Shown: positions 7,566-16,631, counted from the first letter of the stretch. The stretch is 64,000 bases of DNA from Caldicellulosiruptor diazotrophicus (GCF_017347585.1 NZ_AP024480.1:1200001-1264000), one strand, 5' to 3'. The notes: generated from the sequence alone by a model not told the origin. Program-made: numbers and translations.

Positions 7566-8773
7566 CTAATATATTCGAATAGTATCATAACTCACCAAAT
7601 TTCCTCTAACTTTAAGTAACTGAATTACTCTTTTGCTTTTTAGCTTGTATATTGAACACCCTTCTTGACTTGAAAAGTATCCGCCTTTATCAGTAAAGTA
7701 TATTCCATTTAAACCAACAACAGGCCAGTAGGTATTTATATTTTTTGGAATTTCGCTAATATATTCTAAACTTTCATTTTTAATATTTAATAGCACTAAT
7801 TTTGCTCTAAAAGGGTCTCTAATATTTGAATAGTCACCAAATTCTTTATATCCAGGACTTCCCTGTGAGAAAATAAATTTATCTTCTGAAAAAGAATTTA
7901 CAGGCGGAGAGCACAGCCCTGTATTTTTCGTAAACTCTGTTACATTCCCTGTTAATACGTCAGCAACTGAAACCCAAATATATGATGGATCAGCAGGAGT
8001 TGAAGTACTGATTGCAACATATCTGCTATCCCTGCTCCATGTAATAGAGTAAATAATTCTATATACATTATTGATTGGTAAATCTCCAAATCTTTCGGAA
8101 AGTAGCTTCTTCTTACTGTTTTTGTTCAAGTCAATTACAACCAGTGATGTAGCAGCATCATTTTCTTTGTTATCCATCTCACCACACGCAATATACTTTC
8201 CGTTTGGTGAAAGAACTGGCCAGCAAAATGAACCTCTTGCAACTTGTTTTAGTGAAAAAGTATATATTTTGTTTTTTGGAACATACTCTGATTTCAAAAG
8301 ATACAGTCTTTTTTCAGTGGCAATAACAAACTCACCTGTTTGTTTATTAGCGCTGATATATTTTATCATTTCTGGCATTGGGTTTCGATAAACTTCTTTT
8401 TTGGTTTTATAATCAACCAAAATTAACTCTTTCAAATCCTCACCACAATAAGCTACCTGATTTCTTCCCCATGCAAATAAGCGTACAGGAAAATAATCTA
8501 AACCTTTTATTTTATTGCGGCTCATTTTGACTTTGAAAAGCAAATCTTCTTTGCCACTACTGTGCCTGATTTTGCCATAAAATAAAGCAAAAAAATCTCC
8601 ATTTTCGGTTTTATCAAACCTTTCAATATAGCCTATATATGTTCTGAAGAATTTCTTATTAGAGCATTTATAACAAAAAAAATCATGCCTATAATTATTA
8701 AGCATATAGAGACATATACAAAGATATTAAACTTTACACTTATTTTACCACACATATTTAATTTCTCTTTCAT
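7566..8773 (-). pseudogene. membrane-anchored beta-propeller-like protein, frameshifted at a T8 tract
   Basis: The long open frame (7566-8705, 379 residues) encodes repeats such as FCWPVLSPNGKYIACGE and IYSITWSRDSRYVAIS, typical of TolB/WD40-like propeller blades. Its first 20 or so residues look artificial. An ATG at 8773 with a perfect GGAGG site (8781-8785) begins a different frame: a charged start, then a transmembrane segment (VSICLIIIGMIFF), which runs into a stop at 8651 or so. The two frames join if a run of eight A (8675-8682 on the plus strand) had nine, giving 402 residues. It lies 36 bases after the NlpC/P60 gene. It is a pseudogene, expressed by slippage, or a sequencing error. 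Confidence 0.75.
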
Positions 8774-8809
8774 GAATTTTCCTCCAAGAATACTATCATC
8801 AATTTTTAA

Positions 8810-10537
8810 TTAATAGGGTGAATATGCTTGATAACCATTACTAACTAACTCATTAAACGTATATCCCATAGATATAACTCTATCAGTATAGTTGCCATTA
8901 ACTATCGATATAGTACTTTCATAAACCACAAATTGACCAGATGAATTTGACGTGTAGAATAATCTAACATGCCCAGAACCACTACTATTTTTTAATAAAA
9001 TATCACCTTGCTATAATTCATAATAACTATTTAATTGTCTAGCTATGTTGGGGAATTCTGAAGTATGATAATGCCTTGATAACCCCCAACATCTGCATAC
9101 AAATCCAGAACAGTCAACACCCGTTGTTCCACCTATATAACCGGGTGCGTTTGTATTAACATTTCCAGCTGCATATCCTTGTTGAATTTCATTGTCAAAA
9201 CCAGATAATGAACTAAAACCGCCCCAGCAATAAGGAACTTGATAATAATTTGTATTATAATTAGTTATAAAGCAAGGTCTTTGCCAATATTGTCGATTGC
9301 TTGCACTCAAATTAGAACCATCATAATTTACTATGCTGCAGTACCACTGGTGCCATTGATAGCTCTGTGCTGTTGAAATCATTTGAGACCTTGGTACTGT
9401 TACAACAGAAGAAGTAATTTTTTTCTCTCCATCAATTGTAGCTAAGTTTTTCGCATGTTCATTTAAATTTCCTCCTGACGAATTTTTTAAATTATCATGA
9501 TTTCCTTCTAATTCTTTTATGAATTCATCAGCTGACTGCCAATAAGCTACTTTAAGTACATAGACATTTTCTTGAGATGGTATTAAAACATAAACATCAT
9601 TGCCTTCTATTAAAAAGCCCTTTTTAGGAATAGCACTATAAACATCTAAAGATATTTTAATGGCTCTATCTATCTCCCCAGTTTTTTTATTATAACCTAC
9701 AATTGCATAGCTTTTGCCATCTTCTAGTTTCCAATATACTATATTGCCAATTGTTCCTACATAACTATTTGTTCCTAAATGATATTGTGAAGGAAAAGAA
9801 ACAGTCACGACCTCTCCATTTGGTGTTATAACCTGACCACCTAAACGTTTCATACCTTGAATATTGAGTTTCCATATAGCTTTGTCACGTGCTAAAGAGC
9901 CTTTTTTCTCTTCAACAACTGTAACACTCTCTGGTTTTCCTGCATCCAAGCTATTTGTCTTGTCTGTTCCATTCCCAAATTTCAATGTTCTTGTTTCTTT
10001 CAAATCTGCATATACAACATATGGTCCATTTTCGTCAGAACCAAAACCTGAAATTGTTATACAACTACCTCTTTGCTGTGTATCCGGCAAGCTACTAATT
10101 CTAATTTTGCCATTTGTTATCATTACAAGATAGTTTCCATTATAACTTCCACCCAATAAATATAAATCTCCTTTCTCATCAACTGATATATCAGACACCC
10201 ATATTATACTTTCAGGAAGCTTAACTTCTTCAACATATTCACCGGAAATCTTGTTGTAAATTAAAAGTCTGTGATGCGCATTATCAACAACATATACTTT
10301 ATCACCTTTGACATCAAAAGCATCTGGTCCCCCTGTCCCAGTCATGTCAGAAACATATTCAATCCCTTTTTCAGACACTGGAATACTAACAACTTTTTCA
10401 AAGTTTGAAAACCATAGTTTGTCTTTTTCTTCTCCACTCCCAAGTGCTTTGCTTTTGCCAGTTGAAAAAGATAAAATCGATAATAGAACCAGACTGCAAA
10501 CTGTCAAATAAGTTATTATTTTTTTGAAATTTTTCAT
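8810..10537 (-). pseudogene. secreted propeller-NlpC/P60 peptidase interrupted by an in-frame TAG
   Basis: The open part (9011-10537, 508 residues) has a signal peptide (residues 1-26), NHL/propeller-like strands (about 55-340, e.g. VYVVDNAHHRLLIYN and GDLYLLGGSYNGNYL) and the start of an NlpC/P60-type domain with its catalytic Cys in GVDCSGFVCRCWG (Cys476). A TAG at codon 509 stops it. The same frame continues for 66 more codons (QGDILLKNSSGSGHVRLF and so on) and supplies the catalytic His (523) before a TAA at 8810. Restoring codon 509 gives a complete 575-residue enzyme that would cleave wall peptides. Its promoter carries BlaI-type dyads. Confidence 0.85.
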
Positions 10538-10689
10538 AGTAAATGCCCTCCTTTATTTTTATTTGCACACCCTCTTAAGCGCTCAAGAAGGTTAAAGCCT
10601 ATGTTATTTGAAACAATCAAAATTTTCAAAGTCTTCAAGTTTAACTCCTAATGGCAAGAATGTTTTTTACTCATATTTTGATATTACTT
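10538..10689 (-). other. leader of the NlpC/P60 gene
   Basis: About 150 bases between the promoter and the ATG. It contains the imperfect palindrome CTTGAGCGCTTAAG (10574-10587) near a GGAGG-type ribosome site. I see no coding sequence or known riboswitch in it. The following stretch up to 10899 is AT-rich and holds only the promoter and a weak hairpin. Confidence 0.4.
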
Positions 10690-10739
10690 TACATTTGTAG
10701 TCACACCTATATTATACATCTGAAAAATTAACTTGTAAA
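10690..10739 (-). promoter_or_regulatory. promoter with two BlaI-type dyads before the NlpC/P60 operon
   Basis: Minus-strand TTTACA (10734-10739), 17 bases and TATAAT (10711-10716). A perfect TACA-NN-TGTA dyad lies downstream at 10690-10699, and a one-mismatch copy (TTCAGATGTA) overlaps the -10 at 10714-10723. Centres are 24 bases apart, almost the same as at the blaI promoter (25). Confidence 0.7.
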
Positions 10740-10899
10740 GAAGTTTTAAAATATTTTTCAGATCATTTAGTTTGTAAAGCTATATATATAAAACCTCATA
10801 TATAATCCTTTAGTTTGATTTTTTTTTAAACATGAAACAAACTTTAAAAAGTATCCCTGAATATATTTTAAACTTTGGTAATTAATCTAAAAGTAAGAG

Positions 10900-11529
10900 T
10901 TATTTTAATTTAAACCCAACTACCTTACACTCATAACAGTCATAACCTATATCTTCGTATCTATTTACTATTTCTCCTTTTGCGTTATATAAGATTAAGT
11001 CTTTTAGCTTTTTATAACCGTCTACAATAACAATATATCCCTTATCACCTTTTACATTTTCTATTAGTTTTGTCCCATTTTCAAATTCAAATAGAATTTT
11101 GGTGTAATTAGTAGGCTTTCGTGCGCCTGTTGATGGTATCCAAGTGGAAGTATTTAAGTTACAAAAATAAATGCTTTTACCTTTGTATTTGACCCGATTT
11201 ACTCCAAATCCCATACTCATTGCTGGATCAGCAGGTGCATACCATAACGCTTTATTGTTTTCAACCAAACATAACAAATATTGGGGTGAATTATCGGTAG
11301 TCATATAAAATAAAAATAGATACCAATTACCATGTTTTTTATATTTAAGTACATTAAAATTCTTATTTTTAACCATATAAAAAGCATCTGACAATGCTGA
11401 AACAGCTATTTTTTGAGCTTTAGTGTATTCATCTTCTTTTTTTGTAAAATCCTTTCTTGTGCACCCGCTTATATTTAGCATCATTAGTGTGAATAATAAA
11501 ATATATGGAATAACTTTTTTTATCTTCAA
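10900..11529 (-). CDS. lipoprotein of unknown function
   Basis: A 209-residue protein with a lipoprotein signal peptide: basic start, hydrophobic core and the lipobox LNISGC (Cys 23). The mature part is rich in aromatic residues and beta-like strands and has no motif that I recognise; it includes one PADP tetrapeptide similar to those in the product of the gene at 6904. It lies 159 bases downstream of the amidase gene and could be the last gene of the blaI-M56-amidase operon, although a 71-base inverted-repeat element sits between them. It would be anchored on the outer face of the membrane beside the amidase. Confidence 0.8.
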   Translation of the reverse strand: MKIKKVIPYILLFTLMMLNISGCTRKDFTKKEDEYTKAQKIAVSALSDAFYMVKNKNFNVLKYKKHGNWYLFLFYMTTDNSPQYLLCLVENNKALWYAPADPAMSMGFGVNRVKYKGKSIYFCNLNTSTWIPSTGARKPTNYTKILFEFENGTKLIENVKGDKGYIVIVDGYKKLKDLILYNAKGEIVNRYEDIGYDCYECKVVGFKLK

Positions 11530-11573
11530 TGTATTCGCCTCCCATTTTAAAATTTCTTAATTTCTTAATAAAA

Positions 11574-11644
11574 GCACACCTTCAGAAAAACATTAATAAA
11601 CAGTGGAAAATATTCATAATCAAATTTCTATTCTGAAGGTGTGC
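11574..11644. repeat. 71-base element with 14-base perfect inverted ends
   Basis: GCACACCTTCAGAA (11574-11587) and its exact complement TTCTGAAGGTGTGC (11631-11644) flank 43 AT-rich bases. There is no T-tract, so it is not an ordinary terminator, and no clear target duplication. It could be a very short non-autonomous insertion element, or an RNA hairpin between the amidase and lipoprotein genes. Confidence 0.6.
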
Positions 11645-11688
11645 AATCTTTGAAGATAGTGGGAAATAAGATTGTATTTGTTGTATTC

Positions 11689-12852
11689 TTATTCTATTTC
11701 TCTAAAATAATATGGATTAAAAAATCTTTTATTACCTACATAATCAGAATAATAGCAATAACAATTTTCAGTATGTTGTGCAAATTTCCGTGTAATTTTG
11801 TCTACAAGAATTGCAGTATGATCAAATCTCCCATCGTTATAATAATCAATTTGCATTATTCCTCCATTATCTAATGAATTTACACTGTCTACTACAACTA
11901 CGCGTGGTCCAGGTGTATCAATGGACTTAAAGCTTGTCATATAAGTCCAGAAAGCTTCAACACTCTCCCAATTTCGTGAGCCTCCACCAGGACCTGCATA
12001 CCACCCTTCTTCATATGAACCAGGAACCATCATCACTTTGTTTAATATATCATTCATAGTATCATTTGCTCCAAATCCATACCATAAAACCTGAGATGCA
12101 AAGTTTGTGCAATCTCCTCCTCCAGCGGTTGCATCATAAAACTTGGTATTACGGTTAAATACATATTTGTTTGCATATTCAACAGCCCTTGATGTACTAT
12201 AATAATGATTTACTGCTGGCAAACTGAGAATTCCAACATTGTTTTTCAATTCAACATCACTGAAGTTTTTATATTCTTTTTTCAAATCAGGAGAAAATTC
12301 TTGATCAATCATTTCAGCTAATTCTTTCGGTTGAAATTCTCTTATTAATTTTTCTTTTGAAATTTCATAGAAACTTAGATCTTCATAATCATGTTCTGTA
12401 ATTTTCCAGCCATCTTCCATTTTTATTAACTTAAATATATTTTCGCAACCACAAATAAAAGGTGGATATGCATTCTGTCCATCTAATTTTATTTCTAATA
12501 TGACGCTTGCTTGATTACCGTTTATATCAATTGCTTTGTAATTGAACTTTAATGGAAATCGTCTCTTTTCGATGTAACAGTAACCTTTTTGATAAATATA
12601 CTTTCTTCTTGCTGTTAAATTTTTCAGAGCTATTACTTTGTTTTGATTTTGTATTTTAGTCATATCAAGGTAAGGTGTTATATCCTTATATTCCATTTGT
12701 AAATATGCATCGTACTGAGTATTGTAAAAAGATTCGATAATGTTTTTTATGTTATCTTCTTCAGAGTTTTTTAAAAAATATAAGTTTGCATAGGCAATGG
12801 AATTTGGTATTATTAGAATGAAGCATAATAAAATCAATACAATTTTTCTCAT
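11689..12852 (-). CDS. secreted amidase_6-type cysteine amidase with a sensor-like N-terminal domain
   Basis: A 387-residue exported protein: signal peptide (1-22), an N-terminal alpha/beta domain (about 34-190) and a C-terminal domain (about 210-387) with ATAGGGDCTNFASQ (Cys248) and GRFDHTAILVD (His345). This Cys/His layout is that of the putative amidase domain (amidase_6), related to papain-like wall hydrolases. The N-terminal domain is closely similar to residues 357-519 of the M56 protein encoded just upstream, sharing for example AYLQMEY and DITPYLDM. It is in the blaI-M56 operon. The substrate is probably peptidoglycan or a peptide; that part is inference. No damage is visible. Confidence 0.85.
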   Translation of the reverse strand: MRKIVLILLCFILIIPNSIAYANLYFLKNSEEDNIKNIIESFYNTQYDAYLQMEYKDITPYLDMTKIQNQNKVIALKNLTARRKYIYQKGYCYIEKRRFPLKFNYKAIDINGNQASVILEIKLDGQNAYPPFICGCENIFKLIKMEDGWKITEHDYEDLSFYEISKEKLIREFQPKELAEMIDQEFSPDLKKEYKNFSDVELKNNVGILSLPAVNHYYSTSRAVEYANKYVFNRNTKFYDATAGGGDCTNFASQVLWYGFGANDTMNDILNKVMMVPGSYEEGWYAGPGGGSRNWESVEAFWTYMTSFKSIDTPGPRVVVVDSVNSLDNGGIMQIDYYNDGRFDHTAILVDKITRKFAQHTENCYCYYSDYVGNKRFFNPYYFREIE

Positions 12853-12939
12853 TTAAAATATCCCACTTCTTTTAGTTCTATATGATTTTCAGATTAAATT
12901 AAATAATAAATTTTTTTGAAACTATTATTTTCTGTTTAA

Positions 12940-12972
12940 TCAGGAACTATTGAAAATAAGAATGTACGACAT
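12940..12972 (-). other. ten-codon open frame with a strong ribosome site
   Basis: In the 157-base gap after the M56 gene, a GGAGG site is followed at proper spacing by an ATG at 12972 and codons for MSYILIFNSS, then TGA. It may be a leader peptide, or the 5' stub of a gene lost by deletion. The rest of the gap shows nothing recognisable. Confidence 0.35.
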
Positions 12973-13010
12973 AACTTTTCGCCTCCATTTATCTAATATC
13001 ATACAAATTA

Positions 13011-14570
13011 TTACTTAATTCCAAACTCCCTATCTATTTGCTTTTTTATCTGCTCATAATCAGATTCTGGTAATTTTTGGTCAGTAGAGAATTCATAATG
13101 CATTAAGGCCCATTTGTCATAGATATGCTTTGTTAATTTCCATGTCCCATCCTGCTTTTCTAATTCAAAAATATTTTCTCCATATGAAATAAACGGCGGA
13201 TATGCTTCTTTTAGTTTTATCTCTAAGTCAATAACTACCTTGGCTTTGTTGCCATCAAGCTCTATGTTCTTATAATGAAGTTCATATGGAAAATGTCTCT
13301 TCTCAACATAACAGTACTTTTTTTCGTCTATATATTTTCTTCTGAATACTAACATTTTTAATGCAACAACTTTATTATGATTCTGTATCTTTGACATATC
13401 CAAGTACGGTGTTATATCTATATACTCCATTTGAAGATAAGCTTTGTACTGTGTTTCATAAAATCCTTCTATAGTTGATTTGATTGCCTCTATCTCATCG
13501 CTATCAAAACTCAAAATATCTTTTGCCCATATTTGAACAAATGCACTTAAGAATATTGTTGTTGATACTAACACCACAACAAAAACCTTAGCACCTTTGC
13601 TCATTTTCCTTACCTTCCAACTCATAATAAACCTAAATCTCTCAACAATGCTTTCTTTTCTACCTACCAGACCAAATGCCGCGCCGGCTCCACTGCCTAT
13701 ACTCACCAAAAGTGTGTTATAAAGTACCTCTGCATACCTTCTTTTGCCATCCTTCTTAAGCTTTCTTATTACTTCTTCGTCACATGAATATTCACATTCT
13801 CTATTTAGCTTTAAAACAGCAAAATATACCAAGGGGTTAAACCAATGAAGTGCATTTATTAATTTGCTTAGCCATTTAACAAGTACATCTTTTCTCTTGA
13901 AGTGTACAAGTTCATGTCTTATAATTAATCTTAAATCTTCTCTTACTATGTCCTTTGTAGGTATTACTAGGATCGGAGTAATTATTCCGATTAGCATAGG
14001 TGTTTGTATAATATCACTTTCTAATATCTTTATCTTTTTTGGAATTTTTCTTAAATTGCAATACCTTTCAATCATTCTCCTGCAATATTCATTTGAACAT
14101 TCTCGAGAACTTCTTGTAAGTATCATTTTAAACCAAATATACCTTATCAAAAACCATGCAAAAAATACTATGGCACCTACAAACCAAACATAACCAATAA
14201 ATTCTACAAATTTTTCAGGGTTAAAATAACTAATATTTTTATAAGGCAGGGCAGTTAAAGCCCCACCTTGTGCTGTATTTTCTGTTAGTTGTAAGTTCAA
14301 TGCATTGTTGTTATTTAATTTTGAGGTCATATGACTGCTGTTGCCTAATATAATACTCTGATTTAGTACTTTACTATCTTTCTTACAAAATTTAATCAAT
14401 ACATTCCATGGAATGGTAAAACAAAAAAGCCCTATCATCCAAATATAATACATTGCTCTTGCGCTCAAATGCTCTTTAAAGATTTTGCTCAAAATAGCAA
14501 ATATCAAAACAGCTATGCTACCACCTACTGTCATTACTAAAATCCATTTGAATATAACTTCTATATTCAT
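13011..14570 (-). CDS. M56-family (BlaR1/MecR1-like) membrane metallopeptidase with a non-penicillin-binding sensor tail
   Basis: A 519-residue protein with hydrophobic segments near residues 5-30, 38-60, 122-147 and 327-347. The cytoplasmic zinc site is HELVH (219-223), followed by LHWFNPLVYF and NRECEYSCDEE, the BlaR1 pattern. After the last transmembrane segment comes an extracytoplasmic domain (357-519) that is not the transpeptidase-like sensor of true BlaR1: no SxxK/KTG set is visible, and it resembles the N-terminal domain of the amidase at 11689. It is seven bases downstream of blaI. By analogy it would sense an outside signal and trigger cleavage of the repressor. The ligand is unknown. 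Confidence 0.9.
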   Translation of the reverse strand: MNIEVIFKWILVMTVGGSIAVLIFAILSKIFKEHLSARAMYYIWMIGLFCFTIPWNVLIKFCKKDSKVLNQSIILGNSSHMTSKLNNNNALNLQLTENTAQGGALTALPYKNISYFNPEKFVEFIGYVWFVGAIVFFAWFLIRYIWFKMILTRSSRECSNEYCRRMIERYCNLRKIPKKIKILESDIIQTPMLIGIITPILVIPTKDIVREDLRLIIRHELVHFKRKDVLVKWLSKLINALHWFNPLVYFAVLKLNRECEYSCDEEVIRKLKKDGKRRYAEVLYNTLLVSIGSGAGAAFGLVGRKESIVERFRFIMSWKVRKMSKGAKVFVVVLVSTTIFLSAFVQIWAKDILSFDSDEIEAIKSTIEGFYETQYKAYLQMEYIDITPYLDMSKIQNHNKVVALKMLVFRRKYIDEKKYCYVEKRHFPYELHYKNIELDGNKAKVVIDLEIKLKEAYPPFISYGENIFELEKQDGTWKLTKHIYDKWALMHYEFSTDQKLPESDYEQIKKQIDREFGIK

Positions 14571-14577
14571 CTCATCT

Positions 14578-14958
14578 CTACTCCTCTTTTCCTAATAACT
14601 TCTTAATCTCCTCAAGCTCTTCTTTTTTTAAGTTTCCACTTTCAACTAATGCTGCTATTAAATCTTTTACAGAGCCATTAAATAGCTTATTCAATACCCT
14701 TGCTGTTTCTATCTTTGCGTATTCCTCTTTGCTAATAGAAGGACTGTAGTGGTAAAGTTTATCCTTTTTCTCTTGCTTTATCGCTTTCTTTTTTACAAGC
14801 CTGTCAATCAAGGTGTAGATAGTTGATTTTTCCCATTTGATGTCTTTTTCTTTTAACCTTTGCACTATCTCTGGTGCACTCAGGGGCTTTCCTTCTTCCC
14901 ATAAAACTTTCATAACCTCTAACTCAGCTTCTGATGGCATTAATAAATCTTTGTTCAT
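14578..14958 (-). CDS. blaI: BlaI/MecI-family transcriptional repressor
   Basis: A 126-residue winged-helix repressor: MPSEAELEVMKVLWEEGKPL, APEIVQRL, then KWEKSTIYTLIDRLVKKKAI (recognition helix) and a C-terminal helical dimerisation part (RVLNKLFNGSVKDLIAALVE). The frame is open to 15099, but the ATG at 14958 has a GGAGAG site and fits family length. It is followed directly by the M56 gene. Its promoter carries two dyads of the TACA-NN-TGTA type, so autorepression is expected, and the same dyads at three other promoters suggest a small local regulon. A collapsed second copy lies at 17830. Confidence 0.93.
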   Translation of the reverse strand: MNKDLLMPSEAELEVMKVLWEEGKPLSAPEIVQRLKEKDIKWEKSTIYTLIDRLVKKKAIKQEKKDKLYHYSPSISKEEYAKIETARVLNKLFNGSVKDLIAALVESGNLKKEELEEIKKLLGKEE

Positions 14959-14975
14959 TTGCTTCACTCTCCTTT

Positions 14976-15026
14976 TACAATTGTGATTACACATATATTT
15001 TACAATAGTAAAAACCAATTTGTAAA
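14976..15026 (-). promoter_or_regulatory. blaI promoter with two operator dyads
   Basis: Minus-strand TTTACA (15021-15026), 18 bases and TAAAAT (14997-15002). Plus-strand dyads TACAATTGTG (14976-14985) and TACAATAGTA (15001-15010), each one base off TACA-NN-TGTA, lie over the start region and the -10. The whole block recurs almost unchanged at 17922-17972. Confidence 0.7.
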
Positions 15027-15159
15027 GAGGTTTTTGAAAGTTTTTAAGTTTTTTCAAAAGATTAAACTTAACTAATGTTTTATATTTTTTAGATGACACA
15101 TCTTAGTTGTATTGAAATTTAAAAAATTTTGTAAATGAATACCTTTCAAAATATCTTCG

Positions 15160-15280
15160 ATTTATCAAAGCAATATTAGAAAAAAAAACAGAGTATTTAT
15201 CTTGCTCATATGAAATACCCTAAGAAATTAAGGAAGTGTATTTTTTACACAAATGCCATTGAGAGTGTAAATAGAGGGGC
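15160..15280 (+). mobile_element. decayed fragment of an IS256-type transposase
   Basis: The plus-strand frame starting at 15210 encodes MKYPKKLRKCIFYTNAIESV followed by NRG, closely matching the conserved YP..IRK.IYTTNAIES.NR block near the C-terminus of IS256-family transposases. Upstream, related sequence continues in another frame (about 15160-15225). Nothing of the rest of the gene is left, so this is a relic, and a sign of past insertion beside blaI. Confidence 0.6.
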
Positions 15281-15308
15281 TGTCCATTCATCTTTTTGGA
15301 CAGCCCCT
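15275..15308. terminator. strong hairpin without a T-tract next to the IS relic
   Basis: AGGGGCTGTCC (15275-15285) and GGACAGCCCCT (15298-15308) form an 11-base perfect stem with a 12-base loop. No long T-run follows on either strand. The GGGGCTGTCC sequence resembles terminal repeats of several insertion sequences, so it may mark an IS end and may also stop transcripts arriving from the propeller gene at 15354. Confidence 0.5.
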
Positions 15309-15353
15309 ATTATCTTAACCAATTATCATTATCAATTTACAATTGCTGGTTAT

Positions 15354-16586
15354 TCAATTCAAAATTAAATACTCACTATATTTGTCGTTAGTATTGTCTT
15401 TCAAATAGTTTCTAATAAATAAATTAGTAGAAGGAGTTTCAGAATATAACATAACATAATTAGAATATCCTTTTTGAGGTTTTAAATAAGGAATTTTGTA
15501 ATATTTTAGTTCTTTTAATAAAAATATATAAATACCATCTTTCAAGTAATTACCATACCAAGATAAATATCCTCCAGAAATATATGGGTCTGCAAATGTA
15601 ACCACACTTGATTTTTTCATAGAATACAATTCAGGATATACTATTACTTTCCATTTAAATGGAGCTTTTGATATATCACATAAAACTATTTGATCTTGAG
15701 AAATTATTCCGTTTATATGTCGAAGAGCAATAACATAATTTTTATAAATCCTTGGCATTACAAGTTCGTTATTTGGAGAGATTTTTATTTTTTTCTTTTT
15801 TTCGATATTATATAAGTATATTTCTCCACTTTCTGTCCTCATTGTATGAGTTTCTATAATATTTGATATACACCAAACTATATTATCACCATAAATAGAT
15901 GGAGGGTATATTAATCTATTTTCTTTTTCAGGTATTTTTTCAATTATGGAATATTTTTTTGTTTTCATATCAAATAATTTTATAACTAAATAGATAATTC
16001 CCATTTTATCCTTTTCATAGTTTAAATAAACAACTTTGCCATTGTGAGCAAATATATCTCTCCACATAACACTTGCTTTAGCTCTTATATCATCATTAGC
16101 GGAAATACTTGCTTCATTACATTTATCAATCAAGCAGATTGTATTGGTATTAATATCATATCCATATAACTTCCAATTACAACTTAGATATAAATATCCC
16201 TTTTTTCTTTCTCCTTCCATCCAATAGAAATATCTTCCATCAAAGTTTTCAGAAATGCTCAAAAAGTTCTTTTCAGTAATTTTGTGTATCAACTTTGTAT
16301 GTCTTTTCTTTAAGTCTTTAATAAAATATGCATCTTCATTATTAGAAAGCCCAATAAATCTGTTTGAGTCAATAGCAATAATCAAATTTTCATCTTTTTT
16401 CTTTTTAAATGTTTTCAAAAGAATACTATTAAAATTTTCTTCTTTTTTAGGCAGATATTCAAAAAGATCTTTACTATATGCTATTTGCAACAATGGTTGA
16501 CTACCAATGAATCTAAGAAAAGAAAGTAAAATAAAAGCAGCTATTAAAATAAATATTTTTTTCGCAGTTTTTGATATGTTAAACAT
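15354..16586 (-). CDS. membrane-anchored propeller-like protein of unknown function
   Basis: A 410-residue product with one N-terminal transmembrane segment (residues about 10-28) and then repeated beta-strand patterns such as GRYFYWMEGERKKGYLYLSC, KVVYLNYEKDKMGIIYLV and NRLIYPPSIYGDNIVWCISN, which look like propeller blades of the TolB/DUF5050 kind. No catalytic motif is visible. It lies 45 bases downstream of the C39-like peptidase gene with its own GAGGAG site. The pair mirrors the NlpC/P60-plus-propeller pair at 7566-10537, suggesting that the anchored propeller partners the secreted peptidase; that role is inference. Confidence 0.75.
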   Translation of the reverse strand: MFNISKTAKKIFILIAAFILLSFLRFIGSQPLLQIAYSKDLFEYLPKKEENFNSILLKTFKKKKDENLIIAIDSNRFIGLSNNEDAYFIKDLKKRHTKLIHKITEKNFLSISENFDGRYFYWMEGERKKGYLYLSCNWKLYGYDINTNTICLIDKCNEASISANDDIRAKASVMWRDIFAHNGKVVYLNYEKDKMGIIYLVIKLFDMKTKKYSIIEKIPEKENRLIYPPSIYGDNIVWCISNIIETHTMRTESGEIYLYNIEKKKKIKISPNNELVMPRIYKNYVIALRHINGIISQDQIVLCDISKAPFKWKVIVYPELYSMKKSSVVTFADPYISGGYLSWYGNYLKDGIYIFLLKELKYYKIPYLKPQKGYSNYVMLYSETPSTNLFIRNYLKDNTNDKYSEYLILN

Positions 16587-16631
16587 TTTTAATTCTCCTC
16601 GTTTCTGTGATTTATTTGATCTAATTTAAAA

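Noticed and set aside
13011-14570. True BlaR1/MecR1 beta-lactam sensor
   Set aside because: The extracytoplasmic tail lacks a visible transpeptidase-type SxxK/KTG set and matches the amidase N-terminal domain instead; no beta-lactamase or PBP2a gene is near.
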